NCBI GenBank assembly: GCA_900637275.1
Contig: LR134362.1
Span: forward strand, 558,001 to 622,000
Length of the DNA: 64,000 nucleotides
Direction: 5' to 3'
DNA from: [Pasteurella] aerogenes
GTDB taxonomy: Bacteria > Pseudomonadota > Gammaproteobacteria > Enterobacterales > Pasteurellaceae
The notes under the pieces were generated by a model. That model did not search any database. It saw only the letters and a program-made list of their open reading frames with translations, and had not been told where the DNA came from. The position numbers were made by a program, and so were the translations under genes. The number at the start of each line of letters is the position of its first letter. The first letter of the stretch is position 1. Positions 24,990-32,877 of the stretch are shown in pieces.

Positions 24990-25369
24990 GTTGCAGATAA
25001 ACTATCTCTCGAAAAAAGTGTGGTCGAATTTTCGCTGATTTTATCCCTTGGATAAACATTCGAAAAAATGACCGCACTTTTATTGTGTACACTTAAAAAT
25101 TATCTAACCCATTAAATCTATTCTTGTTTTTATTCATTTTTTATCTTTGTAGGTTCTTTCAATAAAGGCTTTTTGCCACTCATCTAACTTACTTAGTTTT
25201 GAGTATCCTTAAATAAATTAATAGTTGATATAATTGCTCAGGTATTTAGTTGAGTAAAATACTAGGGTATTTTATTGCACTAAATACATGGGTGTTTTTA
25301 TTTATTATCAGGATTGGTATTCATAGTGTTATCAACACGTTACCGAGTTCTGCTATAGGAGCAATGCAA
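24990..25369 (+). other. 380-bp regulatory gap upstream of norB
   Basis: No convincing gene is present, although the norB frame is open from 25250 and could be misread as an N-terminal extension. The gap holds a near-uptake-signal (AAGTGTGGT around 25017-25025), a perfect inverted uptake-signal core (25071-25079) and two tandem palindromes at 25242-25287. Confidence 0.6.
25242..25287. promoter_or_regulatory. Tandem palindromes upstream of norB, candidate operator
   Basis: Two related dyads lie 25 bp apart centre to centre. The first is GTATTTA-N7-AAAATAC (25242-25262, inner base imperfect) and the second GTATTTTA-N6-TAAATAC (25267-25287). The half-site is GTATTTW in both. They lie about 85-130 bp before the norB start. 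NsrR or another nitric-oxide or redox regulator is a plausible ligand, but the spacing differs from the classical NsrR box. Confidence 0.5.
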
Positions 25370-27613
25370 ATGGGAAGATATAAAAAACTGTGGGCAACGC
25401 TATTGATCGTGCTTACATTGACATTTACTTTATTAGGTTATCTTGGGGTTGAGGTCTATCGTCAAGCTCCGCCTGTACCGGAAGCCTATGTGACAAAATC
25501 CGGAGAAACTGTGATGACCAAAGCGGATATTTTAGCCGGTCAAACCGCATGGCAAACCACGGGTGGAATGGAGTTGGGATCATTATTGGGGCATGGTGCT
25601 TATCAAGCTCCCGATTGGACCGCAGATTGGTTACATCGGGAGTTAATGGCGTGGTTAGATTTGAGCGCACAAGTGAATTACGGTAAACCTTATGCACAAT
25701 TAGATGAAGCAAATCAAGCGGCATTACAAGCATTATTGCGTAACGAATATCGTCATCAAAGTCAAGTTAATGCCGAGGGAAAAGTGGTGCTTTCCGATAC
25801 GCGTTTAAAAGCGATTGAAGAAACTGCGAAATATTACGTTACATTATATGGCGATGATCCTTCGATGCTTTCGACTCGTGAGTCTTTTGCGATGAAAGAT
25901 AATACATTACCAAGTCTTGAAGCGCGCCAAAAATTGACGGAATTCTTTTTTTGGACCGCTTGGGTGGCGTCAACTAACCGTCCGGATGCTGATGCAACTT
26001 ATACCAATAACTGGCCTCATGAACCTTTGATTAATAATGTGCCAACCACAGAAAATATTATGTGGTCATTGATTTCTATTGTCTGTTTGATTGCTGGCGT
26101 GGGGTTGATGATTTGGGGTTATTCTTTCTTACGTGATCACAATGCACAAGTCCCAGTGCGGCCAGCGACAGATCCTTTATCAAAATTGAATTTAACTGCA
26201 TCACAAAAAGCGCTCGGTAAATATGTCTTTTTAACTTTAGCATTGTTTATTGTACAAGTAGCATTAGGAGGCGTATTAGCCCATTACACGGTAGAAGGAC
26301 AAAAATTCTATGGGATTGATATTTCACAACTATTCCCGTATTCCTTAATTCGTACTTGGCATATTCAAACCGCACTCTTTTGGATTGCAACCGGATTTTT
26401 AACAGCCGGTCTTTTCTTAGCACCGGTCATTAATGGCGGAAAAGATCCAAAATTCCAAGCAGCTGGGGTAAACTTCCTATTTGTTGCGTTGGTTATTGTT
26501 GTCGTTGGTTCCTTTGCCGGTAACTTCTTTGCGTTAAGTCACCAAATCCCGACGGAGTTTAACTTCTGGTTTGGTCATCAAGGTTATGAATATCTTGATT
26601 TGGGACGTTTTTGGCAGATCTTATTATTTGTCGGTTTGTTGGTTTGGTTATGGTTAATGTTGCGTTGTACCAGAGGCGCTTTCCAGCAAAAAACAGATAA
26701 AAATTTATTGGCTATTTTTATTGCTTCAATTGTTGGGGTCGGTTTGTTCTACGGTCCTGGGCTATTTTACGGTGAGCATTCAAGTATTACAGTGATGGAA
26801 TATTGGCGTTGGTGGGTTGTTCATTTGTGGGTTGAAGGATTCTTTGAAGTCTTTGCCACTTGCGCGCTTGCCTTTATTTTCTATAACCTTGGTTTAGTTA
26901 GTTACAATAGTGCAACGATTGCCTCATTAGTTGCGGGAAGTTTGTTCTTGGTTGGTGGAGTACCGGGTACTGCGCACCATTTCTATTTCTCCGGAACCAC
27001 TACGCCAGCATTAGCTGCTGGAGCAGTTTTCTCTGCTTTAGAAGTGGTGCCTCTCGTTTTATTAGGGCATGAGGCTTATGAACATTGGTCTTACCAACAT
27101 AAAACGCCATGGATGCAACGTTTACGTTGGCCATTGATGTGCTTTGTAGCAGTAGCATTCTGGAATATGATTGGTGCTGGTGTATTTGGCTTTTTAATTA
27201 ACCCGCCGATTTCTTTATTCTATTTGCAAGGATTGAATACCACAGCAGTACACGCACATGCGGCATTATTTGGTGTATATGGTTTCTTAGCACTTGGCTT
27301 TGTATTCTTGGTTGCGCGTTATCTAAAACCAGATTATCAATTCAATGAAAAAATAATGAAAACCGGATTTTGGGCGTTGAATTTTGGTTTAGTCTTAATG
27401 ATTGTTTTAAGTTTACTTCCTATCGGATTATATCAAGTTTCGGCGAGTGTGAGTGAAGGCTTGTGGTATGCTCGTAGTGAAGGTTTCTTACAACAAGATT
27501 TCCTTGAAACGCTACGTTGGTTACGAACAATTGGCGATGTGATCTTAATTTTAGGCGCATTACTCTTTGCCTATGAAGTTACCAAATTAACGTTCAGTCG
27601 CAGAAATCACTAA
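25370..27613 (+). CDS. norB: NorB (NorZ), quinol-dependent nitric oxide reductase
   Basis: This single-subunit quinol NO reductase reduces 2 NO to N2O at the inner membrane. The start ATG 25370 (MGRYKKLWATLL) has AGGAG 8 nt upstream and matches qNOR N-termini, giving about 747 residues. Features are an N-terminal fused periplasmic domain (KADILAGQTAWQTTGGMELGS, GHGAYQAPDWTADWLHREL), then about twelve membrane helices of the haem-copper oxidase fold with His ligands in IRTWHIQTALFWIATG, WWVVHLWVEGFFEVFA and PGTAHHFYFSG. It probably detoxifies host or denitrification-derived NO. Confidence 0.95.
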   Translation: MGRYKKLWATLLIVLTLTFTLLGYLGVEVYRQAPPVPEAYVTKSGETVMTKADILAGQTAWQTTGGMELGSLLGHGAYQAPDWTADWLHRELMAWLDLSAQVNYGKPYAQLDEANQAALQALLRNEYRHQSQVNAEGKVVLSDTRLKAIEETAKYYVTLYGDDPSMLSTRESFAMKDNTLPSLEARQKLTEFFFWTAWVASTNRPDADATYTNNWPHEPLINNVPTTENIMWSLISIVCLIAGVGLMIWGYSFLRDHNAQVPVRPATDPLSKLNLTASQKALGKYVFLTLALFIVQVALGGVLAHYTVEGQKFYGIDISQLFPYSLIRTWHIQTALFWIATGFLTAGLFLAPVINGGKDPKFQAAGVNFLFVALVIVVVGSFAGNFFALSHQIPTEFNFWFGHQGYEYLDLGRFWQILLFVGLLVWLWLMLRCTRGAFQQKTDKNLLAIFIASIVGVGLFYGPGLFYGEHSSITVMEYWRWWVVHLWVEGFFEVFATCALAFIFYNLGLVSYNSATIASLVAGSLFLVGGVPGTAHHFYFSGTTTPALAAGAVFSALEVVPLVLLGHEAYEHWSYQHKTPWMQRLRWPLMCFVAVAFWNMIGAGVFGFLINPPISLFYLQGLNTTAVHAHAALFGVYGFLALGFVFLVARYLKPDYQFNEKIMKTGFWALNFGLVLMIVLSLLPIGLYQVSASVSEGLWYARSEGFLQQDFLETLRWLRTIGDVILILGALLFAYEVTKLTFSRRNH

Positions 27614-27623
27614 TTATTACTAT

Positions 27624-27654
27624 AACGGTCAATATAATATTGACCGTTCTTTTA
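27624..27654 (+). terminator. Terminator of norB
   Basis: AACGGTCAAT (27624-27633) pairs with ATTGACCGTT (27639-27648) around a short AT loop, followed by CTTTTAT. It sits 10 bp after the norB stop. Confidence 0.85.
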
Positions 27655-27758
27655 TGCAGGCGAAATTATTTGATCATAGATGGCAAACTTATTTATTTAC
27701 CAGTTTGTAGTAAAATAGCGAAAATCTATGCCGAGGTTAACTCATAAAAGGATCTTTT

Positions 27759-28349
27759 ATGTCAGAACAGCTAATTGAAACACACCCGTTTCCGCCGGTA
27801 TTGCCGCCGCAGGCGACGGTGATGATGATGGGAACTTTTCCGCCGACACCTGAAAAGCGTTGTATGGAATTTCATTATCCCAATTTTCAAAATGATATGT
27901 GGCGAATTTATGGTTTGGTCTTTTTCAACGATAAAACCTATTTTCAAGTCAAAGGCGAAAAGCGCTTTGATGCGGAGCGAATTAAGGCATTTTTAATGGA
28001 ACGAGGGATTGCTTCTTGCCCGACGGTATGGAAAGCTATCCGTGAGCAAGGCAATGCATCGGATAAATTTTTAAAAATTGTGGAGCCGGTTCCGCTGGCG
28101 AATATTTTGCAACAACTTCCGCACTGTACATGGATTTTTACCACTGGCGGTAAAGCCACGGAAGCCTTGTTTAGTTTGCTGCCGGAAAAGCTGAAAGAGC
28201 CGAAAACCAATGAGTTTATTGACTTTCCTTTTGCCGGGCGAGCGCTGAAATTATATCGCGTGCCATCTACATCGCGTGCTTATCCTTTGAGTTTGGAGAA
28301 AAAAGCAGAGGCTTATCGTGCCTTTTTTGAGTTGGCGGGAGTTTTGTAA
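27759..28349 (+). CDS. Uracil-DNA-glycosylase superfamily protein
   Basis: This 196-residue protein resembles the small UDG-superfamily branch that includes hypoxanthine/uracil-DNA glycosylases. A motif-1-like segment is MMMGTFPPTPEKRCMEFHYPN, a central strand is TWIFTTGGKATEA, and a motif-2-like end is YRVPSTSRAYPLS. It would remove deaminated bases from DNA, possibly useful next to NO-handling genes because nitrosative stress deaminates bases. The substrate is not deducible from sequence. AAAAGGA precedes the start; the gene is flanked by terminators and so monocistronic. Confidence 0.72.
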   Translation: MSEQLIETHPFPPVLPPQATVMMMGTFPPTPEKRCMEFHYPNFQNDMWRIYGLVFFNDKTYFQVKGEKRFDAERIKAFLMERGIASCPTVWKAIREQGNASDKFLKIVEPVPLANILQQLPHCTWIFTTGGKATEALFSLLPEKLKEPKTNEFIDFPFAGRALKLYRVPSTSRAYPLSLEKKAEAYRAFFELAGVL

Positions 28350-28429
28350 AAACAAGCATGAAAAAGATGACAAAATGTAAGAAAAAATGACCGCACTTTA
28401 AGAGGCATCAACTTATCGGTAGTTGGAGA

Positions 28430-28462
28430 AACTAGGCGCGATGAATTCGCGCCTAGTTTTTA
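28430..28462 (+). terminator. Terminator between the glycosylase gene and dnrN
   Basis: AACTAGGCGCG (28430-28440) and CGCGCCTAGTT (28448-28458) form a perfect 11-bp stem with a 7-nt loop, followed by TTTAT. It lies between convergent genes. Confidence 0.88.
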
Positions 28463-28465
28463 TGA

Positions 28466-28963
28466 TTATTCTGCAACGACACGGGCAAACAAAATATCAT
28501 TTTCTGTGTGAATATGTTGGCGTAGATCGGTGATGAATTCGCCGATACCTTGATAAAGAGTTTGCCATGTAGTGCAAGCATCCGCCGGTGGCGTGAGATT
28601 ATTGGTAAGAGAAAGTAATAATTCAAGCGTATTACCATGTTCTTCGTGTTCAAATTCCATCATCTGAATCGGCATTCTTGCCATCGCATAATTGCCGGCT
28701 TGGATCATCGGGAACAGAACGCGTTCTTCTTTCATCATGTGTTGAGATAGTTCGCTGTAGGCTTGTTGTAAGGCTGCGGCGATACCGACCGGACAATCTT
28801 CACGTTCACCATGGCGATTTTCTAATTTTTCCGCTAAAGGAATTAACGCTTCGAGTTGTTCTCTGTGGCGTTGATGGAAACGGGAAAGAATATATTCAAT
28901 TGCATCGTTATAGCTAGCAGTTTGTAATTGTTCATCACTTTTAAAGGTTGTTTCTGTTGACAT
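28466..28963 (-). CDS. Hemerythrin-type di-iron protein (short YtfE/DnrN-like)
   Basis: This 165-residue hemerythrin-domain protein has probable di-iron ligands in RFHQRHREQLEAL, LSQHMMKEERVLFP, EFEHEEHGNTLELL and LRQHIHTENDILFARV, the pattern of YtfE/ScdA/DnrN proteins. These repair NO-damaged iron-sulphur clusters or release iron. It lacks the N-terminal Cys-containing ScdA_N domain of full YtfE (about 220 residues). I chose ATG 28963, which has GGAG 7 nt upstream. It is divergent from the peroxidase gene and close to norB. Confidence 0.87.
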   Translation of the reverse strand: MSTETTFKSDEQLQTASYNDAIEYILSRFHQRHREQLEALIPLAEKLENRHGEREDCPVGIAAALQQAYSELSQHMMKEERVLFPMIQAGNYAMARMPIQMMEFEHEEHGNTLELLLSLTNNLTPPADACTTWQTLYQGIGEFITDLRQHIHTENDILFARVVAE

Positions 28964-29055
28964 CGTTTTCTCCAAGATAAAAAACAAATCCGACTAAAAT
29001 AGTAAGATATAATATTGTCGCGCGAAAGGTTTTTTTGTTAAAAAATGGCAAAAAG

Positions 29056-29069
29056 ATGATATAAATCAA
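29056..29069. promoter_or_regulatory. FNR-like box upstream of the cytochrome c peroxidase gene
   Basis: ATGAT-ATAA-ATCAA (29056-29069) matches the FNR consensus TTGAT-N4-ATCAA at 9 of 10 defined positions. An adjacent 7-2-7 inverted repeat, TACCTTA-AA-ATATGTA (29076-29091), resembles the layout of NarP/NarL sites. The shared 189-bp gap also carries the divergent hemerythrin promoter. Confidence 0.55.
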
Positions 29070-29152
29070 ACTGACTACCTTAAAATATGTAGTGTTTTAT
29101 TGGCTTTTTCTCGCTATGCTTAGGAAAAATTTTCCTGAATTTGAGGTGTATT

Positions 29153-30313
29153 ATGCGATTTTTTCATTCCCTGATTTTTTTAAGCCTGTGCAGTAATGTG
29201 GCAAATGCGTTAGAAAAAGAACCGCGAGTGATGCCAGAACAGGGCATTGATAAAGCCTTATTAGGACAAATTTTATTTTTTGACACCGCACTTTCCCGAA
29301 ACCAAACGCAAAATTGTTCAACTTGCCACAATCCGGATACTGCCTTTGTAGATTTGCGTGAAAACAGTGCGCAAAAAATGGTTTCTGCCGGCGATGATCC
29401 GCATTTATTTGGCAATCGTAATTCGCCAACCATGTTATATGCTAAATATTCGCCGGCATTTTATTTTGATGAAAAAACGCAGCAATATATCGGTGGACAA
29501 TTTTGGGATGGACGAGCAAAAAATTTAACCGAACAAGCAGGCGGACCGCCGCTTAATCCTCTTGAAATGGGGATGCCGAGTAAATTAGAAGTGGCAAAAC
29601 GTTTGGCGAGTTTGCCGATGTATGTCGGGTTATTTATGCAACATTATGGCGAAGAGGTGTGGCAATCTGTGGATAACGTATATTCTGCAATGGAAGATGC
29701 AATTGCCACGTTTCAGCAGGAAAAAGCCTTGTTGGCACCGTTTGATAGCAAGTATGACAAATTTTTGCGCCAAGAATATCAATTGACGGAATTGGAGGAA
29801 AAAGGGCGGTCATTATTTTTCGATAAAAATCAAACCAATTGCTCAAGTTGTCATCAATTGCAAGAGGGAAATCATGCGGAAGAAACCTTTAGTAATTACC
29901 ATTATTACAATATTGGTGTGCCAAAAAATACAGCATTAATTGCTCACAATAATTTGGCATCCGATTTTGTGGATAATGGGTTATTGGATAATCCGAGGGT
30001 GAATGGCGATGTGGCGCAAAAGGGAAAATTTAAAGTACCTACCTTGCGCAATGTGGCGGTGACCGCACCTTATATGCACAATGGCGTTTTTAAGGAATTG
30101 AAAACCGTATTATTGTTTTTAGATCATTATAATAATCCGCAACGTAAGATAAATCCGGAAACGCAGCAACAATGGGATGCGCCGGAATATGAGGCGACAT
30201 TGGCGCATGAGGATTTGAAGGGAAAACCCTTATCTGATGATCAAATTGAAGCGTTGGAAGCCTTCTTGAAAACCTTGACCGATGAGCGTTATGAAAATCT
30301 GCTACAAAAATGA
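29153..30313 (+). CDS. Di-haem cytochrome c peroxidase (CCP/MauG family)
   Basis: This 386-residue periplasmic enzyme reduces hydrogen peroxide with electrons from cytochromes. A signal peptide covers about residues 1-20 (FFHSLIFLSLCSNVANA). Two c-type haem motifs are visible, NCSTCHNPD near residue 60 and NCSSCHQLQEG near 230. The C-terminal axial-ligand region contains TAPYMHNGVFKEL. I chose ATG 29153, which has GAGG 8 nt upstream, over an in-frame TTG 12 bp earlier. The FNR-like box upstream fits the anaerobic expression known for such peroxidases. Confidence 0.92.
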   Translation: MRFFHSLIFLSLCSNVANALEKEPRVMPEQGIDKALLGQILFFDTALSRNQTQNCSTCHNPDTAFVDLRENSAQKMVSAGDDPHLFGNRNSPTMLYAKYSPAFYFDEKTQQYIGGQFWDGRAKNLTEQAGGPPLNPLEMGMPSKLEVAKRLASLPMYVGLFMQHYGEEVWQSVDNVYSAMEDAIATFQQEKALLAPFDSKYDKFLRQEYQLTELEEKGRSLFFDKNQTNCSSCHQLQEGNHAEETFSNYHYYNIGVPKNTALIAHNNLASDFVDNGLLDNPRVNGDVAQKGKFKVPTLRNVAVTAPYMHNGVFKELKTVLLFLDHYNNPQRKINPETQQQWDAPEYEATLAHEDLKGKPLSDDQIEALEAFLKTLTDERYENLLQK

Positions 30314-30333
30314 CCGCACTTTTTAACAATCTA

Positions 30334-30367
30334 CATAAAAAAACACCTTCCGTTGCCGAAAGGTGTT
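30334..30367 (-). terminator. Terminator of the peroxiredoxin gene
   Basis: AAACACCTT (30341-30349) pairs with AAGGTGTTT (30359-30367) around a 9-nt loop. Read on the minus strand it is followed by a long T tract (the A run at 30337-30343), so it ends the leftward peroxiredoxin transcript. It could also serve the convergent peroxidase gene. Confidence 0.8.
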
Positions 30368-30408
30368 TACATTGTGTCCTAAATAAAATAAATGCAAAAA
30401 TCTAGCGA

Positions 30409-31011
30409 TTAAAGTTTGTCTGCGTTTTGTTTAAGGTATTTTGCAACACCTTCTGGGCTGTCTTTCATCCCTTCTTTACCTTTTTCCCATTGTGCCGGGC
30501 AAACTTCACCATGTTCTTCGTGGAATTGTAGCGCATCAACCATACGTAACATTTCATCGATGTTACGACCTAATGGAAGATCGTTAACTACTTGGTGGCG
30601 AACTACACCGTTTTTGTCGATTAAGAATGATGCACGTAATGCTACGCCGGCTTCAGGATGTTCAATTCCGTAAGCTTGAGCGATGCTGTGTTTTACGTCA
30701 CCCACTAAAGCGTATTGTACTTGACCGATACCACCGTTATCTGTTGGGGTATTACGCCATGCATTGTGCGTAAATTCTGAATCGATGGAAACACCAACCA
30801 CTTCTACGCCACGTTTTTGGAATTCAGCGTAACGGTGATCAAATGCGATTAATTCTGATGGACAAACAAAAGTAAAATCAAGAGGATAGAAGAACACTAC
30901 CGCAGCTTTACCGGCAATATGTTTTTTAAAATTAAAGTTATCAACAATTTCACCATTGCCTAAAACTGCTGATGCGGTAAAATCTGGGGCTTGACGGGTA
31001 ACTAATACCAT
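30409..31011 (-). CDS. Typical 2-Cys peroxiredoxin (AhpC/TSA family)
   Basis: This 200-residue peroxiredoxin has its peroxidatic cysteine in YPLDFTFVCPSELIAF (about residue 50) and the resolving cysteine in HGEVCPAQWEKG (about residue 171). It reduces hydrogen peroxide and organic peroxides. No ahpF is adjacent, so electrons presumably come from thioredoxin or glutathione systems elsewhere. A strong AAGGAGA site precedes the start. It is divergent from metC. Confidence 0.94.
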   Translation of the reverse strand: MVLVTRQAPDFTASAVLGNGEIVDNFNFKKHIAGKAAVVFFYPLDFTFVCPSELIAFDHRYAEFQKRGVEVVGVSIDSEFTHNAWRNTPTDNGGIGQVQYALVGDVKHSIAQAYGIEHPEAGVALRASFLIDKNGVVRHQVVNDLPLGRNIDEMLRMVDALQFHEEHGEVCPAQWEKGKEGMKDSPEGVAKYLKQNADKL

Positions 31012-31172
31012 AGTAAAAATCTCCTTATTGATGGATTGATAACAAATTTTGCTAAAAATAGTGTAAGCAAAATTAGTGTTAAATATTGTAAAAAATTTAA
31101 CCGCACTTGAATAGTTGGTTTTATCTATTAAACTGATTATCCATTTCTAATAAATAAAAAATAGGAAATATC

Positions 31173-32363
31173 ATGTCAAAATCATATTCTTTAGCCACTA
31201 CATTGGTACATGCAGGACGAAATAAACGGGTTGCACAAGGGAGCGTAAACCCGGTTATTCAACGCGCGTCTTCATTGGTATTTGAAAGTTTGGAGGAAAA
31301 GAAAAAAGCGACGCAAAACCGCTTTAAAGGCGGATTGTTTTATGGGCGTCGTGGGACCTTGACCCATTTTGCGTTGCAAGAATTAATGTGTGAATTGGAG
31401 GGCGGTGCTGGTTGTTATTTGTATCCGTGTGGTGCGGCAGCGGTGACAAATAGTATTTTGTCCTTTGTTGCCAGTGGTGATCATGTATTGATGACGGGTG
31501 CGGCTTATGAGCCGACACAAGAGTTTTGTACTACCGTATTGCAAAAAATGAACATTCAGACAACGTTTTATGATCCGCTTATTGGGGATAAAATTGCTCA
31601 ATTGGTGCAGCCAAATACCAAAATTGTATTTTTAGAAGCGCCGAGTTCATTGACCATGGAAATTCCCGATATTCCGGCAATTGTTAAGGCGGTACGCGCG
31701 GTAAATCCGGAAATCGTGATAATGATTGATAATACATGGAGCGGCGGTGTACTGTTCAAGGCATTAGATTTCGATATTGATATTTCCATTCAGGCTGGAA
31801 CGAAATATTTAGTTGGGCATTCTGATGCCATGATCGGTACTGCAGTTGCCAATGAACGTTGTTGGGCGCAATTGCGCGATCATTCGTATTTGATGGGACA
31901 AATGGTCGATGCGGATACTGCATATGTGACCGCGCGCGGTATTCGAAGCCTTAAGGTACGTTTGCAACAACATGAAACCAGTAGTATTAAAGTGGCGAAG
32001 TGGTTACTTGAACAACCGGAGGTCAAAACCGTGTATCATCCGGCATTACCAAGTTGCCCGGGACATGAAAACTTCAAACGGGATTTTAGCGGTTCCAGCG
32101 GTTTATTCTCTTTTGAATTAAAGCAAAAATTGACCAGCCAACAATTATCGGATTTTATGGATCATTTTGAATTATTCAGCATGGCCTATTCTTGGGGCGG
32201 GTTTGAATCATTGATTTTATATAATCAACCGGAAGAAATCGCTAGAATTCGTCCGGCGATCGAGCGTTCATTAACAGGAACGTTAATTCGAGTACATATC
32301 GGGTTTGAAGACGTTAATGAGCTTATCGCTGATTTGCGCAAAGGATTGGATCGTTTGGCATAA
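31173..32363 (+). CDS. metC: MetC, cystathionine beta-lyase
   Basis: This 396-residue PLP enzyme of the Cys/Met metabolism family converts cystathionine to homocysteine, the penultimate step of methionine synthesis. Its PLP lysine is in DISIQAGTKYLVGHSDAMIG. Other conserved parts are YGRRGTLTHFALQELMCELEGG, IDNTWSGGVLFKALDF and the C-terminal SWGGFESLI. These features favour MetC over cystathionine gamma-synthase. An uptake signal (31100-31108) precedes it, and a hairpin terminator follows. Confidence 0.93.
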   Translation: MSKSYSLATTLVHAGRNKRVAQGSVNPVIQRASSLVFESLEEKKKATQNRFKGGLFYGRRGTLTHFALQELMCELEGGAGCYLYPCGAAAVTNSILSFVASGDHVLMTGAAYEPTQEFCTTVLQKMNIQTTFYDPLIGDKIAQLVQPNTKIVFLEAPSSLTMEIPDIPAIVKAVRAVNPEIVIMIDNTWSGGVLFKALDFDIDISIQAGTKYLVGHSDAMIGTAVANERCWAQLRDHSYLMGQMVDADTAYVTARGIRSLKVRLQQHETSSIKVAKWLLEQPEVKTVYHPALPSCPGHENFKRDFSGSSGLFSFELKQKLTSQQLSDFMDHFELFSMAYSWGGFESLILYNQPEEIARIRPAIERSLTGTLIRVHIGFEDVNELIADLRKGLDRLA

Positions 32364-32396
32364 AAAAATAAGGTGGGATTTTCCCACCTTATGTTT
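32364..32396. terminator. Bidirectional terminator between metC and folK
   Basis: ATAAGGTGGGA (32368-32378) and TCCCACCTTAT (32382-32392) form an 11-bp stem with a 3-nt loop. The A run before it gives a T tract on the minus strand; GTTT follows on the plus strand. It separates convergent metC and folK. Confidence 0.82.
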
Positions 32397-32877
32397 AGCG
32401 TAAAATTTGCATTTGATGATCGGAAAATTGGCGCACTAAATCAGCCACCGTTTCACCACTAGGTAGGCGTAAATTTGCTGCAATCTCATGTAGTGGCACA
32501 ATGACAAATTCGCGATTTTTCATATCATAATGAGGAAGGGTTAAACGTTCGCTGTGCAACTGCAGATCCTCATATAACAAAATATCCAAATCCAAGGTAC
32601 GCTCGCCCCAGCGACGCAGTCGCACTCGCCCTTGTTCCTTTTCAATTTGTTGCAAGGCATCAAGCAATGTTAAGGGTTCAAGTTCGGTGTGCAGACAAGC
32701 AACCGCATTAACATAATCCGGTTGATCCTGCGGTCCAAGTGGCTTACTTTGATAAAATGAACTGACCGCGTTTACTTGTGAATTCGGTAATGCATCCAAC
32801 GCTTTCAATGCCACATTTAGTTGTGTTTTAGGCTGATTTAAATTGCTGCCTAGGGCAATATAAACGGTTTTCATCAT
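32395..32877 (-). CDS. folK: FolK, HPPK of folate biosynthesis
   Basis: This 160-residue 2-amino-4-hydroxy-6-hydroxymethyldihydropteridine pyrophosphokinase transfers pyrophosphate from ATP to the pterin. Signature parts are YIALGSNLNQP, SSFYQSKPLGPQDQPDYVNAV and RWGERTLDLDILLY (the RxxRTLDLDIL signature with catalytic aspartates), then LPHYDMKNREFVIVPL. It overlaps the end of pcnB by 4 nt (ATGA), the standard pcnB-folK pairing. Confidence 0.96.
   Translation of the reverse strand: MMKTVYIALGSNLNQPKTQLNVALKALDALPNSQVNAVSSFYQSKPLGPQDQPDYVNAVACLHTELEPLTLLDALQQIEKEQGRVRLRRWGERTLDLDILLYEDLQLHSERLTLPHYDMKNREFVIVPLHEIAANLRLPSGETVADLVRQFSDHQMQILR

Noticed and set aside
24990..25240. CRISPR or other repeat array
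   Set aside because: No regularly spaced direct repeats are present here or anywhere in the window; the repeated 9-mers are uptake signals.
25250..25369. N-terminal extension of NorB by 40 residues
   Set aside because: The frame is open from a TTG at 25250, but the qNOR family starts at MGRYKKLW-like sequence. A good AGGAG site precedes ATG 25370 and the extension overlaps the tandem palindromes.
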